From: Pseudomonadales bacterium
GTDB taxonomy: Bacteria; Pseudomonadota; Gammaproteobacteria; Pseudomonadales; Halieaceae
DNA: 64,000 bases
Reading direction: 5' to 3'
NCBI GenBank assembly: GCA_024234675.1
Contig: JACKNU010000001.1
Span: forward strand, 124,001-188,000
This document shows, piece after piece, positions 53,609 to 63,721 of this stretch. The first letter of the stretch is position 1; every line of letters begins with the position of its first letter. The notes beneath the pieces are model-generated. The model saw nothing but the letters and a program-made list of their open reading frames with translations, did not search any database and was not told where the DNA came from. A program made the translations under genes and the position numbers.

Positions 53609-55048
53609 ATGTCTCAAGAACACATAGACCGCGCCATCAACAGGGAATACGCGGCGGGTTTCGTGTCCGCCATCGATTCGGACACACTGGCTCCCGGCCT
53701 GGACGAGGAGGTCATTCAGTTCATATCGCAGAAGAAAGGCGAGCCGGACTGGTTGCTGGAGTGGCGACTGGAGGCCTATCGCGGCTTCCGGCAGATGGAA
53801 GAGCCCAAGTGGGCCCATGTGCACTATCCCCCCATTGACCTGAACGCCGTGTCCTATTACTCCTCGCCGCGCAGTATGAAGGACGGCCCCAAGAGCCTGG
53901 ATGAAGTGGACCCCCAGTTGCTGGAGACCTACGCCAAGCTGGGCATACCGCTGCACGAGCAGGAGATGCTGGCGGGGGTTGCCGTGGACGCGGTGTTTGA
54001 CTCGGTCTCGGTAGCCACGACTTTCCGCGGCAAACTGGCGGAGGCCGGAGTCATCTTCTGCCCGATTTCCGAAGCGGTGCACTCGCATCCGGAACTGGTG
54101 CGCAAGTACCTGGGTAGCGTGGTGCCCCGCAAGGACAATTACTATGCGGCGCTCAACAGCGCGGTGTTCAGTGACGGCTCTTTTGTCTACATTCCCCGGG
54201 GCGTGCGTTGCCCGATGGAGCTGTCCACGTATTTTCGCATCAACGAGGCCAGGACCGGACAGTTCGAGCGCACCCTGATCATTGCCGACGAGGGCAGCCA
54301 TGTGAGTTATCTCGAGGGCTGCACCGCGCCCATGCGGGATGAGAACCAGCTGCACGCCGCGGTGGTGGAGCTGGTGGCGCTGGACGGCGCGCAGATCAAA
54401 TACTCCACGGTACAGAACTGGTATCCGGGCGATGCCCAGGGTCGCGGCGGCATCTACAATTTCGTCACCAAGCGCGGCGTGGCGCACCGCGATGCCAAGA
54501 TTTCCTGGACCCAGGTGGAAACCGGCTCCGCGGTCACCTGGAAATACCCCAGCTGCATCCTGCGCGGGGACAACAGCGTGGGCGAGTTTTATTCCGTCGC
54601 GCTGACCAACAATTTCCAGCAGGCCGATACCGGAACCAAGATGATACACCTGGGCAAAAATACCCGCTCGACCATTATCTCCAAGGGTATTTCCGCCGGC
54701 GACAGCTCCAACGCCTATCGGGGCCTGGTGCGCATGAGTCCCAAAGCCACCGGCGCGCGCAACTACACCCAGTGCGACTCCCTGCTGATCGGTCATCGCT
54801 GCGCGGCCCATACCTTTCCGTATATTGAGAGCCGCAACCCGTCGGCGGTGGTCGAGCACGAGGCCACAACCTCCAAGGTCAGCGACGACCAGTTGTACCT
54901 GTGTCAGCAGCGCGGGCTGGACGCGGAAAAGGCCGTGTCCATGATCGTGAACGGCTTCTGCAAGGAGGTGTTCAAGGAACTCCCCATGGAGTTTGCGGTG
55001 GAAGCGGGCAAGTTACTGGAAGTGAGCCTGGAAGGCTCGGTGGGCTAG
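53609..55048 (+). CDS. sufB: Iron-sulfur cluster scaffold SufB
   Basis: This 479-residue SufB is the main scaffold subunit of the SufBC2D complex that assembles Fe-S clusters under iron or oxidative stress. Conserved family regions are YYSSPRSMKDGPKSLDEVDP, YIPRGVRCPMELSTYFRINE, and the C-terminal beta-helix segments (SYLEGCTAPMRDENQLH, HLGKNTRSTIISKGIS, CQQRGLDAEKAVSMIVNGFC). A strong GGAGG precedes ATG 53609. sufC follows after 84 bp, a gap that holds the 17-bp intergenic repeat. Confidence 0.96.
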   Translation: MSQEHIDRAINREYAAGFVSAIDSDTLAPGLDEEVIQFISQKKGEPDWLLEWRLEAYRGFRQMEEPKWAHVHYPPIDLNAVSYYSSPRSMKDGPKSLDEVDPQLLETYAKLGIPLHEQEMLAGVAVDAVFDSVSVATTFRGKLAEAGVIFCPISEAVHSHPELVRKYLGSVVPRKDNYYAALNSAVFSDGSFVYIPRGVRCPMELSTYFRINEARTGQFERTLIIADEGSHVSYLEGCTAPMRDENQLHAAVVELVALDGAQIKYSTVQNWYPGDAQGRGGIYNFVTKRGVAHRDAKISWTQVETGSAVTWKYPSCILRGDNSVGEFYSVALTNNFQQADTGTKMIHLGKNTRSTIISKGISAGDSSNAYRGLVRMSPKATGARNYTQCDSLLIGHRCAAHTFPYIESRNPSAVVEHEATTSKVSDDQLYLCQQRGLDAEKAVSMIVNGFCKEVFKELPMEFAVEAGKLLEVSLEGSVG

Positions 55049-55060
55049 CGCCATCCCAGT

Positions 55061-55077
55061 TAGTGTGAACAGGCCCT
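55061..55077 (+). repeat. 17-bp intergenic repeat, copy 2
   Basis: Exact second copy of the motif at 51402-51418, placed between sufB and sufC. It lies inside the operon, so it does not look like a promoter. Confidence 0.7.
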
Positions 55078-55132
55078 GGGCGAAGCGCCGACAGCTGGCC
55101 GATTGTTACGAACGGATTGGAGAAGCATCACG

Positions 55133-55882
55133 ATGCTGAAGATTGAAAACCTGCACGCCGGTGTCGATGGCACCGACATACTCAAGGGTCTCAACCTGGA
55201 GGTGAAGTCCGGCGAAGTGCATGCCATCATGGGCCCCAACGGTTCCGGCAAGAGCACCCTGGGCCACGTTCTCGCAGGGCGGCCGGGCTACAATGTGACC
55301 GCCGGCAGCGCGACCCTGCTGGGGCAAAACCTGTTGGAGATGGAGACCGAGAACAGGGCGCGGCTGGGTCTGTTTCTGGCTTTTCAGTACCCGGTGGAAA
55401 TCCCCGGCGTGAGCAACATGGAATTTCTCAAGGCCGCGGTTGACGCGCAGCGTGAGCACCGCGGGGAACCGCCCATCGATGCGGTGACCTTCATGAAAAA
55501 GGCCCGGGAGACCTGCAAAATCGTCGATCTCGATCCGGCATTCCTCAAACGAGGCGTCAATGAGGGCTTTTCCGGCGGCGAGAAAAAGCGCAACGAACTC
55601 ATGCAAATGATACTGCTGGAGCCGCGCCTGGCTATCCTGGACGAAACCGACAGTGGCCTGGATATCGACGCCCTGCAGGTGGTGGCACGCGGCGTCAACG
55701 CGATGCGCAGCGAGAACCGCGCCTTCGTAATGGTGACTCATTACCAGCGCCTGCTGGATTATATCGAGCCGGATCATGTGCACGTGCTGGCGGACGGCCG
55801 CATCGTGCGCTCGGGCGACAAGTCACTGGCGCTGGAACTGGAGGCCAGGGGTTACGCCTGGCTGGAGGAAGAGGTCGCCTGA
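55133..55882 (+). CDS. sufC: SufC ATPase
   Basis: This 249-residue ABC-type ATPase of the Suf system has Walker A MGPNGSGKSTLGHVLAG (residues ~36-52), signature GFSGGEKKRNE, Walker B LAILDETDSGLD and the His in VMVTHYQRL. ATP binding drives remodelling of SufB-SufD. The conserved start MLKIENLHAGV fixes ATG 55133. sufD begins at the last base of its stop codon (TGATG). Confidence 0.96.
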   Translation: MLKIENLHAGVDGTDILKGLNLEVKSGEVHAIMGPNGSGKSTLGHVLAGRPGYNVTAGSATLLGQNLLEMETENRARLGLFLAFQYPVEIPGVSNMEFLKAAVDAQREHRGEPPIDAVTFMKKARETCKIVDLDPAFLKRGVNEGFSGGEKKRNELMQMILLEPRLAILDETDSGLDIDALQVVARGVNAMRSENRAFVMVTHYQRLLDYIEPDHVHVLADGRIVRSGDKSLALELEARGYAWLEEEVA

Positions 55883-57182
55883 TGTCCGATTTCATGCAAC
55901 AGGCCCTGGACAGCGCCGCGGCCAGCTCCCCGCCCTGGTTACAGGACTGGCAGCGCGCCGGCCGGCAGCGCTGGAACGCCAGTCCCCTGCCCGGGCGCAA
56001 GACCGAGCACTGGAAATACAGCAGTCTGCAGAGCCTGCAGCAGAGCTTTGCCCGGGCCGAGCCCGGTGACGTGGAACTGGCCGCTGCGGGTATCGATCTG
56101 CCCGATTTCGACGGGCCGCGGCTGGTATTCATCAACGGCTATTACAGTCCCCTGCAATCGGCCTGCGAGCTGCCCGAGGGCGTCTCCATAGTGCGGTTCG
56201 CCGATGCCGATGAAGAGCAGTCCAGGCGTATCCGCGCCCACCTGGGGCTTGCCACGGGGCGCGATGAGCCCCTGTTTACCGCCCTCAACGACGCCGCCCT
56301 GGCCGAGGGCGTGTTTCTCGAATTCGCTCCCGGTGCACGGCTAAGCCAGCCTGTACACGTGGTCTGGGTCAGCGCCAACCAGGCGCAGGCTTTCAGCATC
56401 AACCAGCGCTTGCTGGTGCTGTGCGGCGAGTCCAGCTCGGCCAGTGTGATCGAGCATTTTGCCGGCGGTATCGGCGGCCAGCGCAGCTTTACCAACGGCG
56501 TTACCGAACTCCTGCTGCAGGCGGGTGCCACCCTGTGCCACTACCGTTTGCAACTGGAGCAGGAGGCCGCCCTGCACATCGGTCGGGTGCAGGCGCGCCT
56601 CGCTACCAATGCCACCCTCAACAGCTTCCACCTGGCCCTGGGCAGCGAGCTCAAGCGGGTCGACCTGGTGGTGGATTTTTGTGGGGAGGGTGGCCACTGT
56701 GAAGTAAACGGCGTTTACCTGCCCCGCGGCAGGGAGCACATCGACTACCATACCTGCATCGAGCACCGGGTGCCCAATTGCACCAGCAGCGAGACCTTCC
56801 GCGGTATTGTCGGCGACGACGCCACCGCTGTGTTCAACGGTCGCATTCACATCCACCGCGACGCCCAGAAAACCCGTGCGGAACTCAACAACCGCAACCT
56901 GCTGACCAGTACCCGGGCGGAAGTGAATACCAAGCCGGAACTGGAAATATACGCCGACGACGTGCAGTGCGCCCACGGCGCCACCGTGGCCCAGCTGGAT
57001 GAACAGGCCCTGCACTACCTGCGCAGCCGCGGCGTGTCGCGCACCGAGGGGGAGGTCATGTTGAGCTTCGGCTTCATCAACGAGGTCATCGAGTCGGTGC
57101 GCAGTGCGGCCCTGCGCGATTACCTGCAGCCCATGCTGGCCAGCCGCTTCGCCCGGGACCCGGCCCTGGTGGGGCAAGCCTC

Positions 57183-57186
<4 letters not shown>
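55882..57186 (+). CDS. sufD: SufD cluster-assembly subunit
   Basis: This 434-residue SufD is the SufB paralogue that completes the SufBC2D scaffold and is needed for iron supply. Family motifs are the C-terminal region HGATVAQLDEQALHYLRSRGVSRTEGEVMLSFGF and the RAELNNRNLLTS stretch, and the N-terminal helix starts SDFMQQALDSAAASSP. It is translationally coupled to sufC and overlaps sufS by four bases. Confidence 0.95.
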
Positions 57187-58430
<1,244 letters not shown>

Positions 58431-58462
58431 GGCCTGTTAGCCAGGCCGGGGAGGAAAGGAAT

Positions 58463-58822
58463 ATGAGCGTTCAACAATTTGACGTTAAAAGCGAGCTGGT
58501 GAAAGTGACCCCGGCTGCCGCGGAGCACTTTCGCAACAGCCTGGCAGGCAAGGGCCTGTCCGGGGTGCGCATCAGTGTGCGCGAGAGCGGCTGCACCGGC
58601 TTCAAATACGTGCTCGACGAGGTGGCTGGCGCCGCCAGCGAGGACGATGTGGAGCTGGAACTGGGCAACGGGGTCAGCCTGTTCCTGGCTCCCGCCGCGC
58701 TGGCCTTCCTGCGCGGGACCGAGATCGACTATACCCGCGAGGGCGTTAACCGCAGCCTGAAATTCAACAATCCCAACGTGACCGCCGAGTGTGGTTGCGG
58801 TGAAAGCTTCAGCGTGGAGTGA
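58463..58822 (+). CDS. sufA: A-type iron-sulfur carrier (SufA/ErpA)
   Basis: This 119-residue A-type carrier has the three conserved Cys: RESGCTGFKYV and the paired ECGCGESF at the end (~residues 113-115). A fuller SufA N-terminus (VKVTPAAAEHFRNSLAG) fits. It binds and hands on clusters from SufBCD to apoproteins. ATG 58463 follows GGAAAGGAA. Confidence 0.93.
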   Translation: MSVQQFDVKSELVKVTPAAAEHFRNSLAGKGLSGVRISVRESGCTGFKYVLDEVAGAASEDDVELELGNGVSLFLAPAALAFLRGTEIDYTREGVNRSLKFNNPNVTAECGCGESFSVE

Positions 58823-58826
58823 TCCC

Positions 58827-59369
58827 ATGAGTGGCCAGGAACGCACAGTATTGACCACCCGCCGGGACTGCCCGGGAAGGCTGGTGCCAGTGGGCGATCC
58901 GATCATGATACCCGCCAATACCTTCGTCACCCTCACCCAGGCCCTGGGCGGTAATTACACCGTGGTGTACAACGGCAACATGGTGCGCGTGGACGGCACT
59001 GACGCCGATGCCCTGGGGCTGGAAGCGCTGCGCCTGGAATTCCCCACCCCGGAGGACGGACGCATAGACGAGGCCCAGGTGTGGGAGGCCCTGCACACGG
59101 TGTACGATCCCGAGATTCCCGTCGACCTGGTGAACCTGGGCCTGATCTACGGCGTGGTGGTGGACCAGGAGGCGGGCAGGGTGGACATCCGCATGACGCT
59201 GACCGCCCCCGGCTGCGGCATGGGCCCGGTGTTGGTCGGAGATGTCGAGTACCGGGTGGCGCAGGTGCCCAACGTGCGCAAGGTGGAGGTCGAGCTGGTC
59301 TTTGATCCGCCCTGGCAGCGCGACATGATGTCCGAGGAGGCCCAGCTCGAAACGGGCATGTTTTACTAG
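58827..59369 (+). CDS. sufT: SufT Fe-S assembly/maturation factor
   Basis: This 180-residue SufT (DUF59/MIP18-like) protein has the conserved DPEIPVDLVNLGLIYGV box and the LTAPGCGMGPVL loop with its Cys. The N-terminal extension (RRDCPGRLVPVGDP) is characteristic of the SufT branch rather than short MIP18 proteins. SufT aids maturation of cluster-containing proteins under high demand. ATG 58827 (MSGQERTVLT) lies close after sufA. Confidence 0.92.
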   Translation: MSGQERTVLTTRRDCPGRLVPVGDPIMIPANTFVTLTQALGGNYTVVYNGNMVRVDGTDADALGLEALRLEFPTPEDGRIDEAQVWEALHTVYDPEIPVDLVNLGLIYGVVVDQEAGRVDIRMTLTAPGCGMGPVLVGDVEYRVAQVPNVRKVEVELVFDPPWQRDMMSEEAQLETGMFY

Positions 59370-59828
59370 ATGACCGACAGCGCCGCCAGGCTGAACCCCT
59401 TCGGGAACAGCATCTCCACACAGGATATTCTCGACACCCTCGGCTTTTTCGACAGTTGGGAAGATCGCTACAAGTACATTATCGAACTGGGCCGGGAGCT
59501 GCCCCCCATGGCGGCTGAGCTGCATACCGAGGACCGACTGGTGCGCGGCTGCCAGAGCCAGGTATGGATAGACACGGCCCTGGAGAACGGCCGCCTGCAA
59601 CTGCTGGCTGACAGCGATGCTTTCATCGTCAAGGGACTGTTGGGCCTGGTCCTGGCGGCCTACAACAACAGGACGCCGGCGGAAATACTGGCCTTCGATA
59701 TCGACACTTATTTCCAGCAGCTGGAGCTGTTGCGACACCTGTCGGCTACCCGCGGCAACGGCCTGCGCGCCATGGTCCAGCGTATCCAGGACATCGCCCG
59801 GCAGGCCCAGGGGACACAGCCCTCCTGA
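59370..59828 (+). CDS. sufE: SufE sulfur acceptor
   Basis: This 152-residue SufE accepts sulfur from SufS and passes it to SufB. The active Cys is in LVRGCQSQVW (~residue 57). The family helix LGRELPPMAAELHTED precedes it. ATG begins directly after the sufT stop, so it is translated with it. It ends the suf operon. Confidence 0.94.
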   Translation: MTDSAARLNPFGNSISTQDILDTLGFFDSWEDRYKYIIELGRELPPMAAELHTEDRLVRGCQSQVWIDTALENGRLQLLADSDAFIVKGLLGLVLAAYNNRTPAEILAFDIDTYFQQLELLRHLSATRGNGLRAMVQRIQDIARQAQGTQPS

Positions 59829-59898
59829 CTGGCCGATCCGGGGCGCAGGGCTCCCTGGCACAACTCTGGGGTTTTCCACTGGTGGCCGCCTGGCCGGA

Positions 59899-60069
59899 TT
59901 AGTGCGCGTCGCGGTGCGCGCTGTCGGCCGGCCCGCCCTGGTCTTTTCCTGTGTCTTCGTGCCCGGGGTGCTCATCGTGCTCATCGTGCTCATCGTGCTC
60001 GACCGCGGCCGGGGCGGGGTCCCGGGTCAGGGCGGCCAGAACCGAATAGACGATGTAGTGCACAATCAC
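59899..60069 (-). CDS. Small acidic His/Asp/Glu-rich protein, 56 residues
   Basis: On the minus strand, GTG 60069 is preceded by AAGGAG with eight-base spacing. It encodes VIVHYIVYSVLAALTRD, an N-terminal amphipathic or membrane-like segment. A tail, EHDEHDEHDEHPGHED, of repeated Asp-Glu-His follows, then Gly/Lys/Ala residues to TAA 59899-59901. The tail could bind metal ions. The tail arises from a 9-bp tandem repeat (59968-60000). The family is not recognised; expression is not proven. Confidence 0.5.
   Translation of the reverse strand: MIVHYIVYSVLAALTRDPAPAAVEHDEHDEHDEHPGHEDTGKDQGGPADSAHRDAH
59968..60000 (+). repeat. 9-bp tandem repeat
   Basis: The unit GTGCTCATC is present three times in full, followed by GTGCTC. 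On the minus strand it encodes the Asp-Glu-His repeats of the small acidic protein. The unit is a multiple of three, so copy number could change in frame. Confidence 0.9.
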
Positions 60070-60245
60070 AGGCAGGGCTCCTTGCAGCCGTGGTACGTGC
60101 GCCTATTCGAGCAGATAAAACTAGACTAAACATACTAATGCCGGCGTATTCCCGGACGAGGGCTCAACCAGGGCCAGCCCACTGGCACCGGCGGTGGGCA
60201 TGGTACATACTGGCGGCCAGCCTTGGGTCGGGAGGGAGTCTCGGG

Positions 60246-61271
60246 ATGAAAGCAAGTATCAGCCGCCGCAAGTTTGTCGGCCAGTTGGCAACCCTGCCGC
60301 TGCTGGCGTTGCTGCCCGCCGCGTTGCAGGCGCAGATAATCAGCAAAATACCCCCCACCAGCCCGTTCGGCGCCGATTCCACTGCCGAGGAGGTGACCGC
60401 CGGCCTGGACCTGGCCGGTAAAACCTACGCCATCACCGGCGCCAACTCCGGCCTGGGATACGAGACCATGCGCGTGCTGGCACTGCGCGGAGCGCGGGTC
60501 ATCGGTATCGCCCGCACCATGGACAAGGCCGAGGCAGCCTGTTCCAGCATCGCGGGCGTCACCATACCGGCGTACCTGGACCTGGGGAATTTCGAGTCGG
60601 TGGTCAACTGCGCCAGCATGATACGCGGCCTGGACATCCCGCTGGACGGACTGGTCTGCAACGCCGGCATCATGGCGCTGCCGGAGCGCGAGCTGCTCTA
60701 CGGCATGGAAAAGCAGTTCGTGGTCAATCACCTGGGCCACTTCATCCTGGTCAACCAGTTGCTGGAAACTGTGCTGGCGGCACCCCAGGGGCGCTTCGTA
60801 CTGCTCAGCAGCCTGGCCCACAGGCGCGCCCCGGAGCAGGGTATCCAGTTTGACGACCTGGCTTTCGCCAATGGCGAGTACGATGCCTGGACAGCTTACG
60901 GCCACTCCAAACTCGCCAACGCCCTGTGTTCGCTGGAACTGGCCCGGCGCGTCTCGGGCACCAGTGCCACCGCCAACAGTGTGCACCCGGGGGTGATCAA
61001 TACCAACCTGGGCCGTCACCTGCCCTGGTATATGCAAGTCGCCGGTACCCTGTTCGGCTGGACTTTCATGAAGAGCATCGAGGAGGGCGCCGCCACCCAG
61101 ACCTACGTGGCCACCAGCCCCGGGCTGGTGGGAGTGAACGGCTATTACTTCGCCGATTGCAACCCCGACCCCGGGGAGACCGCGGCCATGCGCGACGAGG
61201 CGATGGCCGCGCGTCTGTGGCTGCTGTCTGAGGAGCTGACCCGGGACTACCTGCCCGCTACTCCCGCATAA
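60246..61271 (+). CDS. Tat-exported short-chain dehydrogenase
   Basis: This 341-residue SDR has an N-terminal twin-arginine signal (SISRRKFVGQLATLPLLALLPAA). The dehydrogenase core has TGANSGLG, VCNAGIMA, catalytic Ser in LLSSLAH and the YGHSK catalytic motif. This is the retinol-dehydrogenase/WW-domain-oxidoreductase-like branch. An exported SDR implies folding with its cofactor before Tat export, which is unusual. ATG 60246 opens the signal; the frame is open upstream without homology. It converges with the MATE gene (14-bp overlap). Confidence 0.85.
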   Translation: MKASISRRKFVGQLATLPLLALLPAALQAQIISKIPPTSPFGADSTAEEVTAGLDLAGKTYAITGANSGLGYETMRVLALRGARVIGIARTMDKAEAACSSIAGVTIPAYLDLGNFESVVNCASMIRGLDIPLDGLVCNAGIMALPERELLYGMEKQFVVNHLGHFILVNQLLETVLAAPQGRFVLLSSLAHRRAPEQGIQFDDLAFANGEYDAWTAYGHSKLANALCSLELARRVSGTSATANSVHPGVINTNLGRHLPWYMQVAGTLFGWTFMKSIEEGAATQTYVATSPGLVGVNGYYFADCNPDPGETAAMRDEAMAARLWLLSEELTRDYLPATPA

Positions 61272-62625
61272 CCCCGGCAAGGCGCTCCGGCCGCCGCCAG
61301 CGACCGCCAGCCAGGCGCAGCAGGTAGGCGGCGGCAATGACCAGCAGCATCACCACAAACACCCACCATGACACCAGCGGCTCGAGTCTTGCCTCCACGA
61401 TGACGTAGTACTGCACCGCCAGCATCAGCCAGTGCAGGGCGATGGAGGTAAACATCACCCAGCGGGTATCGCCTGCGCCGCGCAGGGTGGCCCCGGCAAT
61501 CTGGATGGTCGCGTCGGCCAGCATATAGGTGCACAGCCCTATCATCATGCTGGCGGCCAATTCGCGGATGGCGGCGAACTCGCCACCGGGAGTGGAAAAC
61601 ACCTCCACCAGCTCGAAGCGCAGCAGGCCGAAGATGAGCGCCAGCAGGCCCGAGTACCCCAGCGCCAGGATGAATCCCGAGGCGATGACCTGGTTGGCTC
61701 GCGCCATGTCGGCCATGCCCACGAAGCGACCGATCATGCTGGTCACCGCGATGCTCATGCCCACCAGGGGCACGAAGGACAGCATGTCCCAGTTGAAAAC
61801 GATGGCCATGGCCGCGCCCTGCGCCACGCCATAGGCCTGGAACATCAACAGGAACAGGTTGAAGGCACCCATGTTGAGAAAGCCCTCGATACCGGCGGGT
61901 ATCCCCAGGCGCAGGTAGCGGCGCATGATGCCGGCGTTGAAGCGGAACGAGGCGGCCACCTGGAACTGCAACTGGTGATCGCGGGCCAGGTAGAAACACA
62001 GGAACAGCCCCACCCCGAATACGGTTGCCACCACCGAGCCCAGCGCCGCCCCGGCGATGCCCAGCTCGGGCAGGCCCAGGCGGCCGAACACCAGCGCCCA
62101 GGACAGGGGGATATTCAGCAGCACCGCCAGCACGTCGGAGATCATGACTACCCGGGTGCGGCCTATACCCGCGAAGTATGAGGCCAGGCAGGCCTTGACC
62201 AGGTTGAAGGCGCTGCCCGCCATCAGGATCTGGAAATAAACGGTCTCCAACTCGACCTGGGCCGGTGCGTGGCCCAGGTGGGCGAAAGCCTCGCCGCCGA
62301 ACACCGTCACCAGCAGTAGTACCGGGGTACAGGCGAGCACCATCAGCAGGCCCTGGGTGACTACCTGGGGACATTTCTCCGTGGCGCCGCTGCCGTAATA
62401 CTGGGCCACCAGGGCGTTGGCATAGGTGATGACGCCGATAAACAGGGACAGGCAGAAGTACATGGCGACGCCGCCCCCCAGGGTGGCCGCGATGTGGGTG
62501 GCGTCCAGGTGGGACATGAACCAGCGATCGGTGAATATCATCACCGCGAAGGCGCCCTGGGACACCACCATGGGCAGGGACAGGCGCAGCAACTCCTTCA
62601 GGGTACCGAGGGAGAGGGTTCTCAC
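61258..62625 (-). CDS. MATE-family multidrug/cation efflux transporter
   Basis: This 455-residue MATE transporter has twelve membrane helices in two halves. Motifs: LPMVVSQGAFAVMIFTDRWFM, ANALVAQYYGSGATEKCP in helix 2, FVPLVGMSIAVTSMIGRFVG, and ATIQIAGATLRGAGDTRWVMF in the second half. It is probably Na+- or H+-driven. GTG 62625 is the likely start. The stop of alr lies 11 bp upstream, so it may be the last gene of a dat-alr-MATE unit. Confidence 0.9.
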   Translation of the reverse strand: MRTLSLGTLKELLRLSLPMVVSQGAFAVMIFTDRWFMSHLDATHIAATLGGGVAMYFCLSLFIGVITYANALVAQYYGSGATEKCPQVVTQGLLMVLACTPVLLLVTVFGGEAFAHLGHAPAQVELETVYFQILMAGSAFNLVKACLASYFAGIGRTRVVMISDVLAVLLNIPLSWALVFGRLGLPELGIAGAALGSVVATVFGVGLFLCFYLARDHQLQFQVAASFRFNAGIMRRYLRLGIPAGIEGFLNMGAFNLFLLMFQAYGVAQGAAMAIVFNWDMLSFVPLVGMSIAVTSMIGRFVGMADMARANQVIASGFILALGYSGLLALIFGLLRFELVEVFSTPGGEFAAIRELAASMMIGLCTYMLADATIQIAGATLRGAGDTRWVMFTSIALHWLMLAVQYYVIVEARLEPLVSWWVFVVMLLVIAAAYLLRLAGGRWRRPERLAGVMRE

Positions 62626-62635
62626 CGCGCTGCGG

Positions 62636-63721
62636 TCACGGAGTCGCTACGATGCGCGGCGCCCGGGCCGGCATGCGGGTGGTCAACTCGTAACCGATCG
62701 TGCCAACGTGGCGGGCTACCTCGTCCACCGACAGGCCCTCGCCCCAGAGCACAACCCGGTCTCCCAGCCGGACATCGGGCAGGTCGGTGACATCCACGGT
62801 GATCATGTCCATGGAAACCCGCCCCGCCAGGGCGGCCCGGCGCCCCTTTACGACTACCGGCGTGCCGCTGGGAGCGTGGCGCGGGTAGCCGTCGCCATAG
62901 CCCACCGACACGGTGGCGATGCGGGAGGGTCGGGTAGCTGTCCAGGTGGCGCCGTAGCCGACCACTGCCCCGGCCGCCACCTCGCGCAATCCGGTCACCG
63001 CCGACTGCAGGGTCATGACCGGGCGCAGGGCCCGGGCGTTGGGGTGAGCGCCCGCCATGGGCGAGTTGCCATATAGCATGTAGCCCGGGCGTACCCAGTC
63101 GTAATGGGCCTCGGGCCAGGCCAGCACCCCGGCGGAATTGGCGGCGCTGCGCGGGGCCGGCAGGGGCGCGGTAAGCTGCTCAAACAGGGCGATCTGCTCG
63201 CGGGTCTGGTCGCTGGCCAGGTCATCCGCCGCCGCGAAATGGGTGCACAGTACCGGCTCCGGCAGGGCCTGGGGTGTCGAGCGCAGGCGCCGGTAGAGGG
63301 CCGCGGCCTCTGCCGGCGCGACGCCCAGGCGATGCATGCCGGTATCGAGTTTCAGCCAGCACTGCAGCGGCCGGGCCAGGCTCGCCTCCTCCAGCCAGGC
63401 CAGCTGCTGGGCATTGGTGATACTCAGCCACAGGTCCAGTTCGGCGACCAGGGGCAGTTCCGCGGCCTCGAATACCCCCTGCAGCAGCAGGATGGGGACG
63501 GCGATGCCGGCTTCGCGCAGCGCCACCGCCTCTTCAATGCAGGCCACCGCCAGCGCATCGGCCAGGGGTGCCAGTTGCTGCGCCACCACCAGGGCGCCGT
63601 GGCCGTAGCCATTGGCCTTGACCACCGCCATGACCCGGGAGTTGGGTGCCAGTGCCCTGGCCACGCCGAGATTGTGGCGCAGCGCGGCGAGATCCAGCCT
63701 GGCCTGGGCGGGGCGCGTCAT
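62636..63721 (-). CDS. alr: Alanine racemase
   Basis: This 361-residue PLP enzyme interconverts L- and D-alanine for peptidoglycan. The PLP Lys is in MAVVKANGYGHG (~residue 35). The catalytic Tyr is in VSVGYGDGYPRHAP. MLYGNSPM and KLDTGMHRLG are other family motifs. ATG 63721 is the conserved start (MTRPAQARLDL) and overlaps the upstream gene's stop, showing coupling to the D-amino-acid transaminase. Confidence 0.95.
   Translation of the reverse strand: MTRPAQARLDLAALRHNLGVARALAPNSRVMAVVKANGYGHGALVVAQQLAPLADALAVACIEEAVALREAGIAVPILLLQGVFEAAELPLVAELDLWLSITNAQQLAWLEEASLARPLQCWLKLDTGMHRLGVAPAEAAALYRRLRSTPQALPEPVLCTHFAAADDLASDQTREQIALFEQLTAPLPAPRSAANSAGVLAWPEAHYDWVRPGYMLYGNSPMAGAHPNARALRPVMTLQSAVTGLREVAAGAVVGYGATWTATRPSRIATVSVGYGDGYPRHAPSGTPVVVKGRRAALAGRVSMDMITVDVTDLPDVRLGDRVVLWGEGLSVDEVARHVGTIGYELTTRMPARAPRIVATP

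Noticed and set aside
51402..55077. The two 17-bp repeats as target duplication of a composite transposon around the IS copy and iscR-sufB
   Set aside because: No inverted-repeat ends lie at their edges, and the enclosed genes form a normal operon; the IS has its own 27-bp duplication.
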